Part shown: one piece after another, positions 17,724 to 25,945 of the stretch | How the letters are laid out: every line of letters begins with the position of its first letter | How positions within the stretch are numbered: the stretch's first letter is position 1 | Origin: an uncultured Collinsella sp. | GTDB taxonomy: Bacteria > Actinomycetota > Coriobacteriia > Coriobacteriales > Coriobacteriaceae | Assembly (NCBI GenBank): GCA_900542825.1 | Contig: UQOY01000007.1 | Span: 52,684-116,683, forward strand | Length of the DNA: 64,000 nt | Reading direction: 5' to 3' | Made by a program: the position numbers and the translations under genes | Notes under the pieces: model-generated | The model's input: only the letters and a program-made list of their open reading frames with translations | Told to the model about the DNA's origin: nothing | Database searches by the model: none

Positions 17724-18656
17724 ATGTCCGATTTGATTAAACTCACGCCGATCTTCCACGAGAAGATCTGGGGCGGCCGCCAGCTGGAGACCGTGTTTGG
17801 CTACGACATTCCCGAGGGTCCCATCGGTGAGTGCTGGGCTATCTCGGCACACCCCAACGGCGACTGCCAGATCGCTGAGGGCCCGTATACAGGCCACACG
17901 CTTTCGTGGCTGTGGGCCGAGCACCGCGAGCTCTTTGGCAACTGCGAGGGCAAGGAGTTCCCGCTGCTCATTAAGATTCTGGACGCCAAGGACGACCTTT
18001 CGATCCAGATTCATCCCAACGACGAGTACGCCGCCGAGCACGAGAACGGCAGCCTGGGCAAAACCGAGTGCTGGTATGTGCTGGACTGCGAGCCCGGCTC
18101 CACGATCATCGTCGGCCAGCGTGCCAAGGACCGCGCCGAGGCCGCACAGATGATCGAGGAAGGCCGCTGGGACGACATGCTCAACGTGCTGCCGATTCAC
18201 AAGGGCGACTTTTTCCAGATTGATTCCGGTACCGTGCACGCCATCAAGACCGGCACACTCATTTTGGAGACGCAGCAGTCGAGCGACGTGACGTATCGCC
18301 TGTACGACTACGACCGCCCCGGCACCGACGGCAAGCTGCGCCCGCTGCACATTGAGCAGAGCCTCGATTGCATCGATTTTGACGTTCAGGCTCCGACCGA
18401 CGGCACCGTGACCGCGCCCGAAGTCGACGGCGTGACCGAGCTCGAGTCCAACCCCTGCTACACCGTCGATCGCGTGCGCGTCGACGGCAGCAAAACCCTC
18501 GACCAGCGCTGGCCCTTCATGTGTCTGTCAGTCATCGACGGCGAAGGCACCGTCTGCGGCGACCCCGTCCACAAGGGAAGCCACCTGCTGGCACCCAGCA
18601 CCGTCAGCTCCATTGACCTCGAAGGCAAGATGGAACTGATCATCAGCCACCTCTAG
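17724..18656 (+). CDS. manA: Mannose-6-phosphate isomerase, class I
   Basis: The 310-residue metalloenzyme interconverts mannose 6-phosphate and fructose 6-phosphate. Type I zinc-binding features are visible: DLSIQIHPNDEYA, KTECWYVL and the downstream GTVHAI motif. Its length fits the short bacterial form. Two ATGs compete; 17724 is chosen because GGGAG is 7 bases upstream, whereas it is only one base from the ATG at 17718. It follows the GntR gene by 74 bp on the same strand. Confidence 0.93.
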   Translation: MSDLIKLTPIFHEKIWGGRQLETVFGYDIPEGPIGECWAISAHPNGDCQIAEGPYTGHTLSWLWAEHRELFGNCEGKEFPLLIKILDAKDDLSIQIHPNDEYAAEHENGSLGKTECWYVLDCEPGSTIIVGQRAKDRAEAAQMIEEGRWDDMLNVLPIHKGDFFQIDSGTVHAIKTGTLILETQQSSDVTYRLYDYDRPGTDGKLRPLHIEQSLDCIDFDVQAPTDGTVTAPEVDGVTELESNPCYTVDRVRVDGSKTLDQRWPFMCLSVIDGEGTVCGDPVHKGSHLLAPSTVSSIDLEGKMELIISHL

Positions 18657-18682
18657 TTCGCAACAACAACCAAAACGAAACA

Positions 18683-18716
18683 AGGGGCTCCCCCGTTCAT
18701 CAACGGAGGAGCCCCT
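18683..18716 (+). terminator. Hairpin behind manA
   Basis: A stem of roughly 12 bp with arms AGGGGCTCC/GGAGCCCCT lies 27 bp after the manA stop. There is no T-run, so termination strength is uncertain. Confidence 0.5.
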
Positions 18717-18800
18717 ACTCGTATCTATATATCAGCCCACCCGGCTCTCCAGACCAAAAAGCGAACGAGCAAAGCGACGTTCGCAAGCACCGTTACCTAA

Positions 18801-18929
18801 GGACCTGGGCGGGCGTATGGGGCAACATCGATCGCGAGTTCCGCACGAGCCGGAGAGCACTTAATGTGCTCTCCGTGCGAGCAGGACTGCCCGAGCAGGC
18901 GATGTTGCCCCATACGCCCGCTCAGGTCC
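18801..18929 (-). repeat. Long-stem hairpin element A behind pcrA
   Basis: Outer arms 18801-18830 and 18900-18929 match at 29 of 30 positions, the exception being a G-U pair. Inside is a second perfect 10-bp hairpin (18851-18860 with 18866-18875, loop TTAAT). The element starts 7 bp after the pcrA stop. No T-run follows. Same layout as the elements at 23861-23953 and 30422-30514. Confidence 0.85.
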
Positions 18930-18936
18930 GCCGAGA

Positions 18937-21831
18937 TTACGACAGCTTGACGATCGGAGCGAATCCCTTCATAAGCTTTTTAGTCTGGCCGGTCTTTTCG
19001 AATTGAACCTCGATCATGTCTCCGGCGACCGAGATCACGGTACCCGTGCCAAAGGTCTTGTGGCTCACGGTATCGCCCGCGGCAAAGTCCTGCGATGCGC
19101 TGGCGCGATCGACCTTGCGCTCCACCGTCGGCGACACCTTGGACGACGGCTTTTTGGCTCGCGGCGCGCCCGAGCCAAAGGTCGAGGCAACACGGCCGGC
19201 ATCGGGCGAGACCCCACGATGGCGCTCGGTCCCATAGCTGCTGCCGCCAAAGAAGTCGTCAAAGCTCGATCCGCCGCGCGAACCGGAACCGCCGGTCGAG
19301 CGCGTATGCGAACCAAACACCTTGCCGCCATACATATCCGAGCCCATGCCCGAGCCAAAGGTGCCGTGACGGTCGCCGCGCTTCTCCCAGCCCGTGCCTT
19401 CAAAACCGGCAGAACCGATACCGCTAAACTCGATATCCTCAAACGGAATCTCGTTGAGGAAGCGCGAGCGCGGGTTGGCAGAGGTCGAGCCGTAGGTGCG
19501 ACGCGTGGCCGCATAGGTCAGGAACAGGCGCTTTCGGGCGCGCGTGATGGCAACGTAGGCCAGGCGACGCTCCTCCTCGAGCTTGCCCGGGTCATCGCTG
19601 CCGCCAAAGTCGTGCACGTGCGGGAAGATGCCCTCCTCCATGCCGGCCACGAACACCGCCGGAAACTCCAGGCCCTTGGCGGAGTGGATGGTCATCATGG
19701 TGATGGCATGCGTCTCGCCGGCCAGGGAATCCAAGTCGGAGCGCAGGGCCAGCCACTCCATGAGTGCCGGCAGCGCCTTACAGGTGAGCGGACCGTAGGT
19801 GCGCTCAATCTCGTCGGCATGCACGGCACCCGCCGGCATCTCCGTCGGCGCGGCATACGCGTTGCCCGCGATGGCGGCGGCCAGGGCATCCTGCGGTGCG
19901 AGCGCCGGGGCGGCTAGTCTATCGAGCGGATTGGAACCTGCGGCATCGCGCGCGCCAACGAGTGCCTCGAACGAGGACACGGGCGCGGACGGTCCCGGCT
20001 CGGGCGCAGGTGCGCTCACCACGACGGGCTCGGCGCCGGCAGGCACGTCGGCAACACCGGCTGCGCGCAGCTCTTCTAGGCTCTCGAGCGTCCCCTCGAT
20101 ATCCTCGTGCGTCTCCTCAAATTCGGCGGCGACGCCCAGGAATTCCTGGATGTTCTCGGCGCGGCTCTCGGACTCCATGGTGCCCTCGGCACGAAACGCC
20201 TGCAGAAGGCCCGTCTTATCGACAATCATCTCGACAACGTCCTTGAGCTCGCCGTCCATGCGGCGGCCCTCGCGCACCAGCGACACAAAGCTCGACAGGC
20301 CATTGCGCACCTTGGCGCTAAACATGCCGGTTTCGGCGCACGCGATCTCGCAAGCCTGGAAGAACGAGCAACGGTTGTCGCGCGCCAGCTGCTCGATCTT
20401 TTGGATCGAGGTGGAACCGATGCCGCGGCGCGGCGTGTTGATGACGCGCTTGACGCTCATCTCGTCTGCCGGGTTCACGATCATCTTGAGATAGGCCATG
20501 ACATCGCGAATCTCGGCACGGTCGAAGAATCGCGTGCCGCCCACGATCTTGTAGGGCACGCCCGCGCGCAGAAACATATCTTCGAGGATACGCGACTGGG
20601 CGTTGGTGCGATAGAACACGGCGATGTCGTCGTAGCTCGTGCCCTTGGAATGCAGCTTCTCGATCTCACCGGCAATCCAGCGGCCCTCGTCGCGCTCGTC
20701 GCTCGCCTGGAAGGCCTGGATCTTCTCGCCATCGCCCTCGGCCGTAAACAGGCGCTTGTCCTTGCGCTGCGAGTTGTGGCGCACCACGGCGTTGGCGGCG
20801 CTCAGGATGTGACCCGTGGAACGATAGTTCTGCTCCAGCTTAACGGTCTTGCAGTTTTTAAAGTCCTTCTCAAAGTCCAGGATGTTGGTGATGTCGGCGC
20901 CGCGCCAGCTATAAATGGACTGATCATCGTCGCCCACGACCATGAGGTTTTGGTACTTGGCGGCCAGCAGGTTGGCGATCTCGTACTGGACATGGTTGGT
21001 GTCCTGATACTCGTCGACGCTAATGTAGCGGAAGCGCTCTTGGTACTTGTCGAGCACCTCGGGACGGGTGCGCAGCAGCTCGAGCGCGCGCACGAGCAGG
21101 TCGTCAAAGTCCATCGCATTGGCGGCGCGCAGGCGGCGCTCCAGCTCTAGGTAGACCTGCGCGGCCTTTTTGTCGTTGGGGCTATCGGCGCTCTTGAGCA
21201 TGTCCTCGGGGCCGATCATGGCGTTTTTGGCCGAGCTGATCTTGCTGCGGATCATGTTGATGGGGAACTGCTTTTGCTCGATGCCGAGCGCCTGCATAAT
21301 GTCACGCACCATGCGCTTTGAGTCATCGTCATCGTAGATGGTGAACTGGCCGGTGTAGCCCAGCAGGTCGGCGTCCTCGCGCAGCATGCGCACGCACATA
21401 GCATGGAAGGTGCACACCCACATGCCACGAGTGCCGCTGGGAATGAGCGCCGCCAGACGCTCGCGCATCTCTGCCGCGGCCTTGTTGGTAAACGTAATGG
21501 CAAGAACCTGCCAAGGCTTAACACCCAGGTCGCCGAGCATATGTGCGATGCGGAAGGTCAAGACGCGGGTCTTGCCCGAACCGGCGCCGGCGAGCACCAG
21601 CAACGGGCCCTCGGTGGACAGGACCGCCTCGCGCTGGGCGGGATTAAGGCTGTCGATGTCGACGAGCGGCTTGGCGGGCTTGGGCGCCGGCGCGGGAGCG
21701 TCGTAGATGTCGAGCGGAACGAGCTCGGGCTCCGGCGCAGCGGGGGCGGTGTATGCATCGAGCGGCACGGGTTCCGGCGCGGGCGGCACGGGTACCGCGG
21801 CGTTCTTTTCCCAGGGCAAGGGCTGGGTCAT
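18937..21831 (-). CDS. pcrA: UvrD/PcrA-type superfamily 1 DNA helicase
   Basis: The 964-residue 3'-5' helicase acts in repair and replication restart. Motifs: Walker A GAGSGKT (82-88), Q-motif LNPAQREAV, motif II VDEYQDT, motif III GDDDQSIYSWRGAD, motif VI VAITRARKRL. The C terminus ends in a small Tudor-like module (FGTGTVISVAGDMIEVQFEK) typical of PcrA. Two additions stand out: a Pro/Ala-rich N-terminal extension (about 10-55) and a Pro/Ala-rich insertion of about 100 residues before the TYGPL segment. ATG at 21831 is chosen for its GAGGAG site. Confidence 0.93.
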   Translation of the reverse strand: MTQPLPWEKNAAVPVPPAPEPVPLDAYTAPAAPEPELVPLDIYDAPAPAPKPAKPLVDIDSLNPAQREAVLSTEGPLLVLAGAGSGKTRVLTFRIAHMLGDLGVKPWQVLAITFTNKAAAEMRERLAALIPSGTRGMWVCTFHAMCVRMLREDADLLGYTGQFTIYDDDDSKRMVRDIMQALGIEQKQFPINMIRSKISSAKNAMIGPEDMLKSADSPNDKKAAQVYLELERRLRAANAMDFDDLLVRALELLRTRPEVLDKYQERFRYISVDEYQDTNHVQYEIANLLAAKYQNLMVVGDDDQSIYSWRGADITNILDFEKDFKNCKTVKLEQNYRSTGHILSAANAVVRHNSQRKDKRLFTAEGDGEKIQAFQASDERDEGRWIAGEIEKLHSKGTSYDDIAVFYRTNAQSRILEDMFLRAGVPYKIVGGTRFFDRAEIRDVMAYLKMIVNPADEMSVKRVINTPRRGIGSTSIQKIEQLARDNRCSFFQACEIACAETGMFSAKVRNGLSSFVSLVREGRRMDGELKDVVEMIVDKTGLLQAFRAEGTMESESRAENIQEFLGVAAEFEETHEDIEGTLESLEELRAAGVADVPAGAEPVVVSAPAPEPGPSAPVSSFEALVGARDAAGSNPLDRLAAPALAPQDALAAAIAGNAYAAPTEMPAGAVHADEIERTYGPLTCKALPALMEWLALRSDLDSLAGETHAITMMTIHSAKGLEFPAVFVAGMEEGIFPHVHDFGGSDDPGKLEEERRLAYVAITRARKRLFLTYAATRRTYGSTSANPRSRFLNEIPFEDIEFSGIGSAGFEGTGWEKRGDRHGTFGSGMGSDMYGGKVFGSHTRSTGGSGSRGGSSFDDFFGGSSYGTERHRGVSPDAGRVASTFGSGAPRAKKPSSKVSPTVERKVDRASASQDFAAGDTVSHKTFGTGTVISVAGDMIEVQFEKTGQTKKLMKGFAPIVKLS

Positions 21832-21975
21832 GGGCGACTCCTCATCTGACGGACGGCGCGCCTGCGGGCGGCGCCATAGTTTGAGCCGTACCAGTATACC
21901 GAGCCGCGCGGACACCGACGCAAATCACACCACGACTCCGTGCGCCACCGTCAGACCCGCCCCAGCGGATTTGAC

Positions 21976-22032
21976 GCAATGGGGTCAGGTTAGTCTGCAC
22001 CATGTTGCTGCAAAGTAACCTGACCCCAATGC
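21976..22032. repeat. Inverted repeat with GGGGTCAGGTTA arms
   Basis: 17-bp arms (21976-21992 and 22016-22032) with one mismatch; the sequence reads GGGGTCAGGTTA then TAACCTGACCCC. It lies between pcrA and the uppP terminator and has no T-run. Such palindromes resemble REP sequences mobilised by RAYT transposases in other genomes (inference). Confidence 0.75.
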
Positions 22033-22101
22033 ACCAATCAGGAAGCCACCGATGTCATGGCAACGGTAGCGAGCGGCGGCCAAGGCGAATAAATTGGCAT
22101 G

Positions 22102-22140
22102 AAAAAAGGGCGGCATAGACCTTTTGGTCATGCCGCCCTC
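22102..22140 (-). terminator. Terminator of uppP
   Basis: On the minus strand a stem AGGGCGGCAT/ATGCCGCCCT extended by ggtc/agacc pairs is followed by a six-U run. It is 47 bp behind the uppP stop. Confidence 0.88.
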
Positions 22141-22187
22141 TTTGAATAGCAAGTTGTCGCCCTGGCCGCCGCGCGGCATCAACCGAG

Positions 22188-23162
22188 TTACAGGCCGAGC
22201 ATAGGCTCCAGGACAAAGAAGTACGCGAGCACCACGATGCCCAGGATGATGCGGTAGACGCCGAAGCACTTGAAGTCGTGACGGCGAACGAAGCCCATAA
22301 GCCACTTGATGGCAATGAGCGACACCACAAAGGCGACGACGCAGCCCACGCCCAAGATGGCGATCTCGTTGGTGCCGAAAGTACCGCCCTTAATAAAGTA
22401 CTTGACCAGCTTGAGCGCACTTGCGCCAAACATAACGGGAATAGCCAGGAAGAACGTGAACTTAGACGCCACCGAGCGCGTGCAGCCCAGTAGCAGGCCG
22501 CCGATGATGGTGGAGCCGGAGCGCGATGTGCCCGGAATCAGCGAAAGCACCTGGAAGCAACCGATACCCAGCGCGGTCTTCCAGCTCAGATCCTCGAGCG
22601 TAGTGATGGAGCCAAAGTCCAAGCTATCGTCATCGTCTGCAGCGGCAGTCGCAGCGGGCGCGGCAAAATGCGCACCGGCGGGGCGTCCGCCCGCCACCAC
22701 AGCACGCGAACCAAACGAACCGGCAAGAGCAGCCTGGTCGCGCCTGTTCGCGCGCCAGTTCTCGATCACGATAAACAGCACGCCGTACACAATGAGCGCC
22801 AGCGCCACGACGGGAGCATTGTAGAAATGCTCCTCCATCCAGTCGTTAAGCGGCAGACCGATCGCCGCGGCGGGAATGCAGCCGAGCACAATCTTGCCCC
22901 ACAGCACCCAGGTGTCGCGACGGCCCTCCTTGCCCTTGCTGGGAGAAAACGGGTTGAGGTCGTAGAAGAACAGGACGCAGACGGCCAAAATGGCGCCAAG
23001 CTGAATCACGACCAGGAACATATTCCAGAACGTCTCGCTCACGTTCATCTTGACGAACTCGTCCACCAAGATCATGTGACCGGTCGACGAAACAGGCAGC
23101 CATTCGGTGATGCCCTCGACCAGGCCCATGAAGGCAGATTTTAGAAGTTCAATGATATCCAA
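22188..23162 (-). CDS. uppP: Undecaprenyl-diphosphatase
   Basis: UppP dephosphorylates undecaprenyl diphosphate to recycle the peptidoglycan lipid carrier and gives bacitracin tolerance. The 324-residue membrane protein has both signatures: EGITEWLPVSSTGHM near residue 15-30 and PGTSRSGST. A polar insert with DDDDSLDFG separates the two halves; it is longer than in the E. coli enzyme. TTG at 23162 is chosen since it begins the conserved N terminus and GAGGGGG lies a few bases upstream; a longer frame starting at 23411 crosses the promoter of the divergent usp gene. Confidence 0.93.
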   Translation of the reverse strand: MDIIELLKSAFMGLVEGITEWLPVSSTGHMILVDEFVKMNVSETFWNMFLVVIQLGAILAVCVLFFYDLNPFSPSKGKEGRRDTWVLWGKIVLGCIPAAAIGLPLNDWMEEHFYNAPVVALALIVYGVLFIVIENWRANRRDQAALAGSFGSRAVVAGGRPAGAHFAAPAATAAADDDDSLDFGSITTLEDLSWKTALGIGCFQVLSLIPGTSRSGSTIIGGLLLGCTRSVASKFTFFLAIPVMFGASALKLVKYFIKGGTFGTNEIAILGVGCVVAFVVSLIAIKWLMGFVRRHDFKCFGVYRIILGIVVLAYFFVLEPMLGL

Positions 23163-23409
23163 AGGGACCCCCTCGTTAGACACCCGCCGATATTGTTCTG
23201 CGGACGGTGCGGGCGATGTCCCATTATCAACCGTTGACGGCGCGCCTGCGCCTACCCTTACCAAAAAACTCGCCCGTTCACAGAATTGCGAGCGGTCAAA
23301 CCCAAATCCTTGGGTATAACTGCAACAAGATAAAGTGTCCGGCGGCCACGCATCCGCGCCCGCCCGATGCACGAGCCCCACGCCCGTGCGATAGACCAAG
23401 GAGGAAACC

Positions 23410-23847
23410 ATGAACGAGGGCTACACCAAGGTATTTGTTTCACTCGACGGTACTGAGCAGCAGGATTTTGTGCTCGCACGCGCCATCAAGGTCGCCGCGA
23501 ACAACGGCGCCAAGCTGATTATCGGCCACGTTATCGATTCCACGGCACTCGAGAGTGCTGGCTCCTATCCGGTCGATCTGGTCAACGGCCTAGAGGAGGC
23601 ATTTAAGAACTCCATCGCTAAGCAGCTCGAAGAGGCCAAAGCCAATCCCGACATTCCCGAGGTCGAGGTCATGATTCGCGCCGGCCGTATTCGCGAGACG
23701 CTCAAGGACGAGATGCTCGACGTGGTCAAGCCCGACCTGGTGCTCTGCGGCGCTCGCGGCCTGTCCTCGATCAAGTATGCGCTCCTGGGCTCGATTTCGA
23801 CGTTCCTGCTGCGCAATACCGACTGCGACATCTTGGTCGTGAAGTAG
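23410..23847 (+). CDS. Universal stress protein, UspA family
   Basis: A single Usp domain of 145 residues with the start KVFVSLDGTEQ, the core IIGHVIDST and the C-terminal ATP-loop region GARGLSSIKYALLGSISTFLL (G-2x-G-9x-G-S/T type). These small cytoplasmic proteins accumulate under stress; the ATP-binding type is suggested by the loop. AAGGAGG precedes the ATG. It is divergent from uppP. Confidence 0.93.
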   Translation: MNEGYTKVFVSLDGTEQQDFVLARAIKVAANNGAKLIIGHVIDSTALESAGSYPVDLVNGLEEAFKNSIAKQLEEAKANPDIPEVEVMIRAGRIRETLKDEMLDVVKPDLVLCGARGLSSIKYALLGSISTFLLRNTDCDILVVK

Positions 23848-23860
23848 CGTTGCTCCCACC

Positions 23861-23953
23861 GGCCGCGGGGCCTGCGGGGTTTCCACGGGCACGTCCTCGC
23901 CGCGTTGCGGCTGCGGGATGTGCCCTTAGGAAACCCCTCCCGGCCCCGCGGCC
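23861..23953 (+). repeat. Long-stem hairpin element B behind the Usp gene
   Basis: Imperfect arms of about 32-34 bases (23861-23892 and 23920-23953) enclose GTCCTCGCCGC-GTT-GCGGCTGCGGG. It begins 13 bp after the Usp stop and comes before the real terminator at 23987. Architecture matches element A (18801-18929) and C (30422-30514). Confidence 0.75.
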
Positions 23954-23986
23954 TTCGCAGCCTTACTTCAACGAGTTGTCTGATAG

Positions 23987-24028
23987 AAAAAAGGCGTGCC
24001 GCCCCGGTTGGGGCGGCACGTTTTGTTT
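23987..24028. terminator. Bidirectional terminator between Usp and histidine kinase
   Basis: An 11-bp perfect stem (23995-24005 with 24010-24020), loop GGTT region, with TTTTGTTT after it on the plus strand and a six-U run on the minus strand. Confidence 0.9.
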
Positions 24029-24050
24029 GGGCGGGCGTCTGCCGCGTGCG

Positions 24051-25094
24051 TTACTCGAAATATTGAAACTTGTTCGTTGAAAACGCGAATGTTACGACGA
24101 AGCCTTCGCCGGGCTCGGATGCTGCGGTGACGTCGATGCCCATCTTGGAGCACAGGCGCGCCACCAGGTAGAGACCGATGCCCGTTGCGCGCTTGGTGGC
24201 GCGGCCGTTGTCGCCGGTAAAGCCCTTCTCGAACACGCGCGGCAGGTCGGCCGCGCTCACGCCGCAACCGTTATCGGCTACGGTAAGCTCGATGCGCTCG
24301 CTTGCCAGGCCCTCGTCCAGCAACGCACCCGAAAACACGATCTTTGCGCCGTCCTCACACGCATATTTAATGCTGTTCTGAATGAGCTGGCCCAGAATAA
24401 ACTCGAGCCACTTCTCGTCGGTAAAGACCTCAAAGTCGAGGTTCTCGCACACCGGAGCCACGTGCGCCGCGATGAGCTCGCGCGCGTTGGCCTTAATCGC
24501 GCCCGTCACCAAGGTCTTAAGATCCCAGCGGCGAATCAGGTAGTCGCGCTCCACGACTTCCGAGCGCGCGTAGTACAGCGCCTGGTCGATATAGCGCTCC
24601 ACGCGAGCCAGCTCACGGCCCAGGTCATCCACACGCGACAGGTCGTCTTCGCTGCCGTCCAGGTTTTCCAAAATTAGATGGGCCGCCGCCAGGGGCAGCT
24701 TGGCCTCATGGACCCAGCTCTCGATATAGTCACGATAGTCATCGGTCTGACGCCGGCCTTCGGCAACCTCGTCGCAGGCAGCTTTGCCCACCCGGCGCAA
24801 GACCTCGTACTCGAGCTCGCCCTCGGCATAGGTCGGGCATTGCACCATCTCCTGCACCCATGCGGGACTCTCGAGCTCCTCTGCCGCACGCTCCAGCTGG
24901 CGCAAAAAACGACGACGGCGCGCGTACTCGATCACGATGCCGAGCATACCAAAGATAAAGGACACACCAACCGCCACGACCACGATGGAAACGGGAGCAC
25001 CGGCGACCGTCAGAACAAAGCAGCTCAGCAGCACGCCGCACGCCCACACGGCGGCGGGAAGCAGCGCATCTTTAAAGAACTTGCCAAACGACAT
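24051..25094 (-). CDS. Sensor histidine kinase, intramembrane-sensing (BceS/GraS-like)
   Basis: The 347-residue kinase has two close membrane helices (about 12-31 and 36-54) with almost no extracellular loop, the intramembrane-sensing layout. The phospho-accepting His129 is in ESWVHEAKLPL; ATPase motifs are N box QNSIKY, G1 DNGCGV and G2 GIGLYL. Kinases of this type normally sense peptide antibiotics through a BceAB-type ABC transporter; no such transporter is adjacent. It follows its response regulator by 9 bp. Confidence 0.92.
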   Translation of the reverse strand: MSFGKFFKDALLPAAVWACGVLLSCFVLTVAGAPVSIVVVAVGVSFIFGMLGIVIEYARRRRFLRQLERAAEELESPAWVQEMVQCPTYAEGELEYEVLRRVGKAACDEVAEGRRQTDDYRDYIESWVHEAKLPLAAAHLILENLDGSEDDLSRVDDLGRELARVERYIDQALYYARSEVVERDYLIRRWDLKTLVTGAIKANARELIAAHVAPVCENLDFEVFTDEKWLEFILGQLIQNSIKYACEDGAKIVFSGALLDEGLASERIELTVADNGCGVSAADLPRVFEKGFTGDNGRATKRATGIGLYLVARLCSKMGIDVTAASEPGEGFVVTFAFSTNKFQYFE

Positions 25095-25103
25095 AGCCGG
25101 CCC

Positions 25104-25775
25104 CTAGACCGAATAGCCTTGGCCGCGGTGCGTGGTCAAATACCCCTTGATGCCGATTTTTTCGAGCGTGGTGCGCAGGCGGTTGATGTTGACGGTGAGC
25201 GTATTGTCGTCCACGAAGGCGTCGGAGTCCCACAGGTCCTGCATGATGGCCGAGCGCGAAACGATCTTGCCCGCGCGGCTCAGAAGCAGCGAAAGGATAC
25301 GCAGCTCGTTTTTGGTGAGCTCGGTGCTAGTGCCGGTTTGCGTGTTGGTGACCATTGAGCGGGCGAGGTCGAGCTCCAGCCCCTTGTGGACGAGTGTGCT
25401 GCGCTCGCCCGCCGCCGCGGTGCGACGCAGCAGTGCGTTGATGCGCGCCACGAGCACGCGCGCGCTATAGGGCTTGGGAACAAAGTCATCCGCGCCGAGT
25501 GTCATGGCCATGACCTCGTCGATCTCGGTCGTGCGCGACGTGAGAACGATGATGGGGACCTCGGATTCGCGGCGAACCTCGTGGCAGATGTGCTGGCCGT
25601 CTTTGACAGGGAGCGTGAGGTCGAGCAGCACCAGGTCGGGCGCGGCCGCGAGAATATCGCGCGAGACGTGCTCGAACGATTCGCAGGCCTCGACTTCAAA
25701 ACCAGCACGAGCAAGGATGTCGGCAAGCTCACGACGAATGGGCTCGTCGTCCTCAACGACATAAATCAGCGCCAT
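25104..25775 (-). CDS. OmpR-family response regulator
   Basis: A 223-residue regulator with receiver domain (acidic pair Glu8/Asp9, phospho-acceptor Asp52 in LLDLTLP, Lys in VPKPYS) and a C-terminal OmpR winged helix (about 125-223) ending RGQGYSV. Partner of the downstream BceS-like kinase. ATG at 25775 is chosen over 25787 because GGGAGG lies 5 bases before it. Expected targets are cell-envelope defence genes elsewhere. Confidence 0.93.
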   Translation of the reverse strand: MALIYVVEDDEPIRRELADILARAGFEVEACESFEHVSRDILAAAPDLVLLDLTLPVKDGQHICHEVRRESEVPIIVLTSRTTEIDEVMAMTLGADDFVPKPYSARVLVARINALLRRTAAAGERSTLVHKGLELDLARSMVTNTQTGTSTELTKNELRILSLLLSRAGKIVSRSAIMQDLWDSDAFVDDNTLTVNINRLRTTLEKIGIKGYLTTHRGQGYSV

Positions 25776-25887
25776 GTGTCCTCCCATTTCGCGTAACTTG
25801 CACCTTCCACACCATTATGCCCACGGCGCCGCAGCGATGCGACCCCGTGGGCACCTAATATGACAAAAGTGTTCGGTAGCCTTGAGA

Positions 25888-25925
25888 GAAAATAGGGGTC
25901 GACCGGTCCTAAACCGATCGACCCC
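25888..25925 (-). terminator. Terminator of the aminotransferase operon
   Basis: A 12-bp stem (25895-25906 with 25914-25925, one mismatch) is followed on the minus strand by TATTTTCTC. It is 20 bp behind the aminotransferase stop. Confidence 0.75.
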
Positions 25926-25945
25926 ATCACTTCGACCTCGAGCCT

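Noticed and set aside
21976..22032. Terminator for pcrA or uppP
   Set aside because: No T-run on either strand, and a proper terminator lies at 22102-22140.
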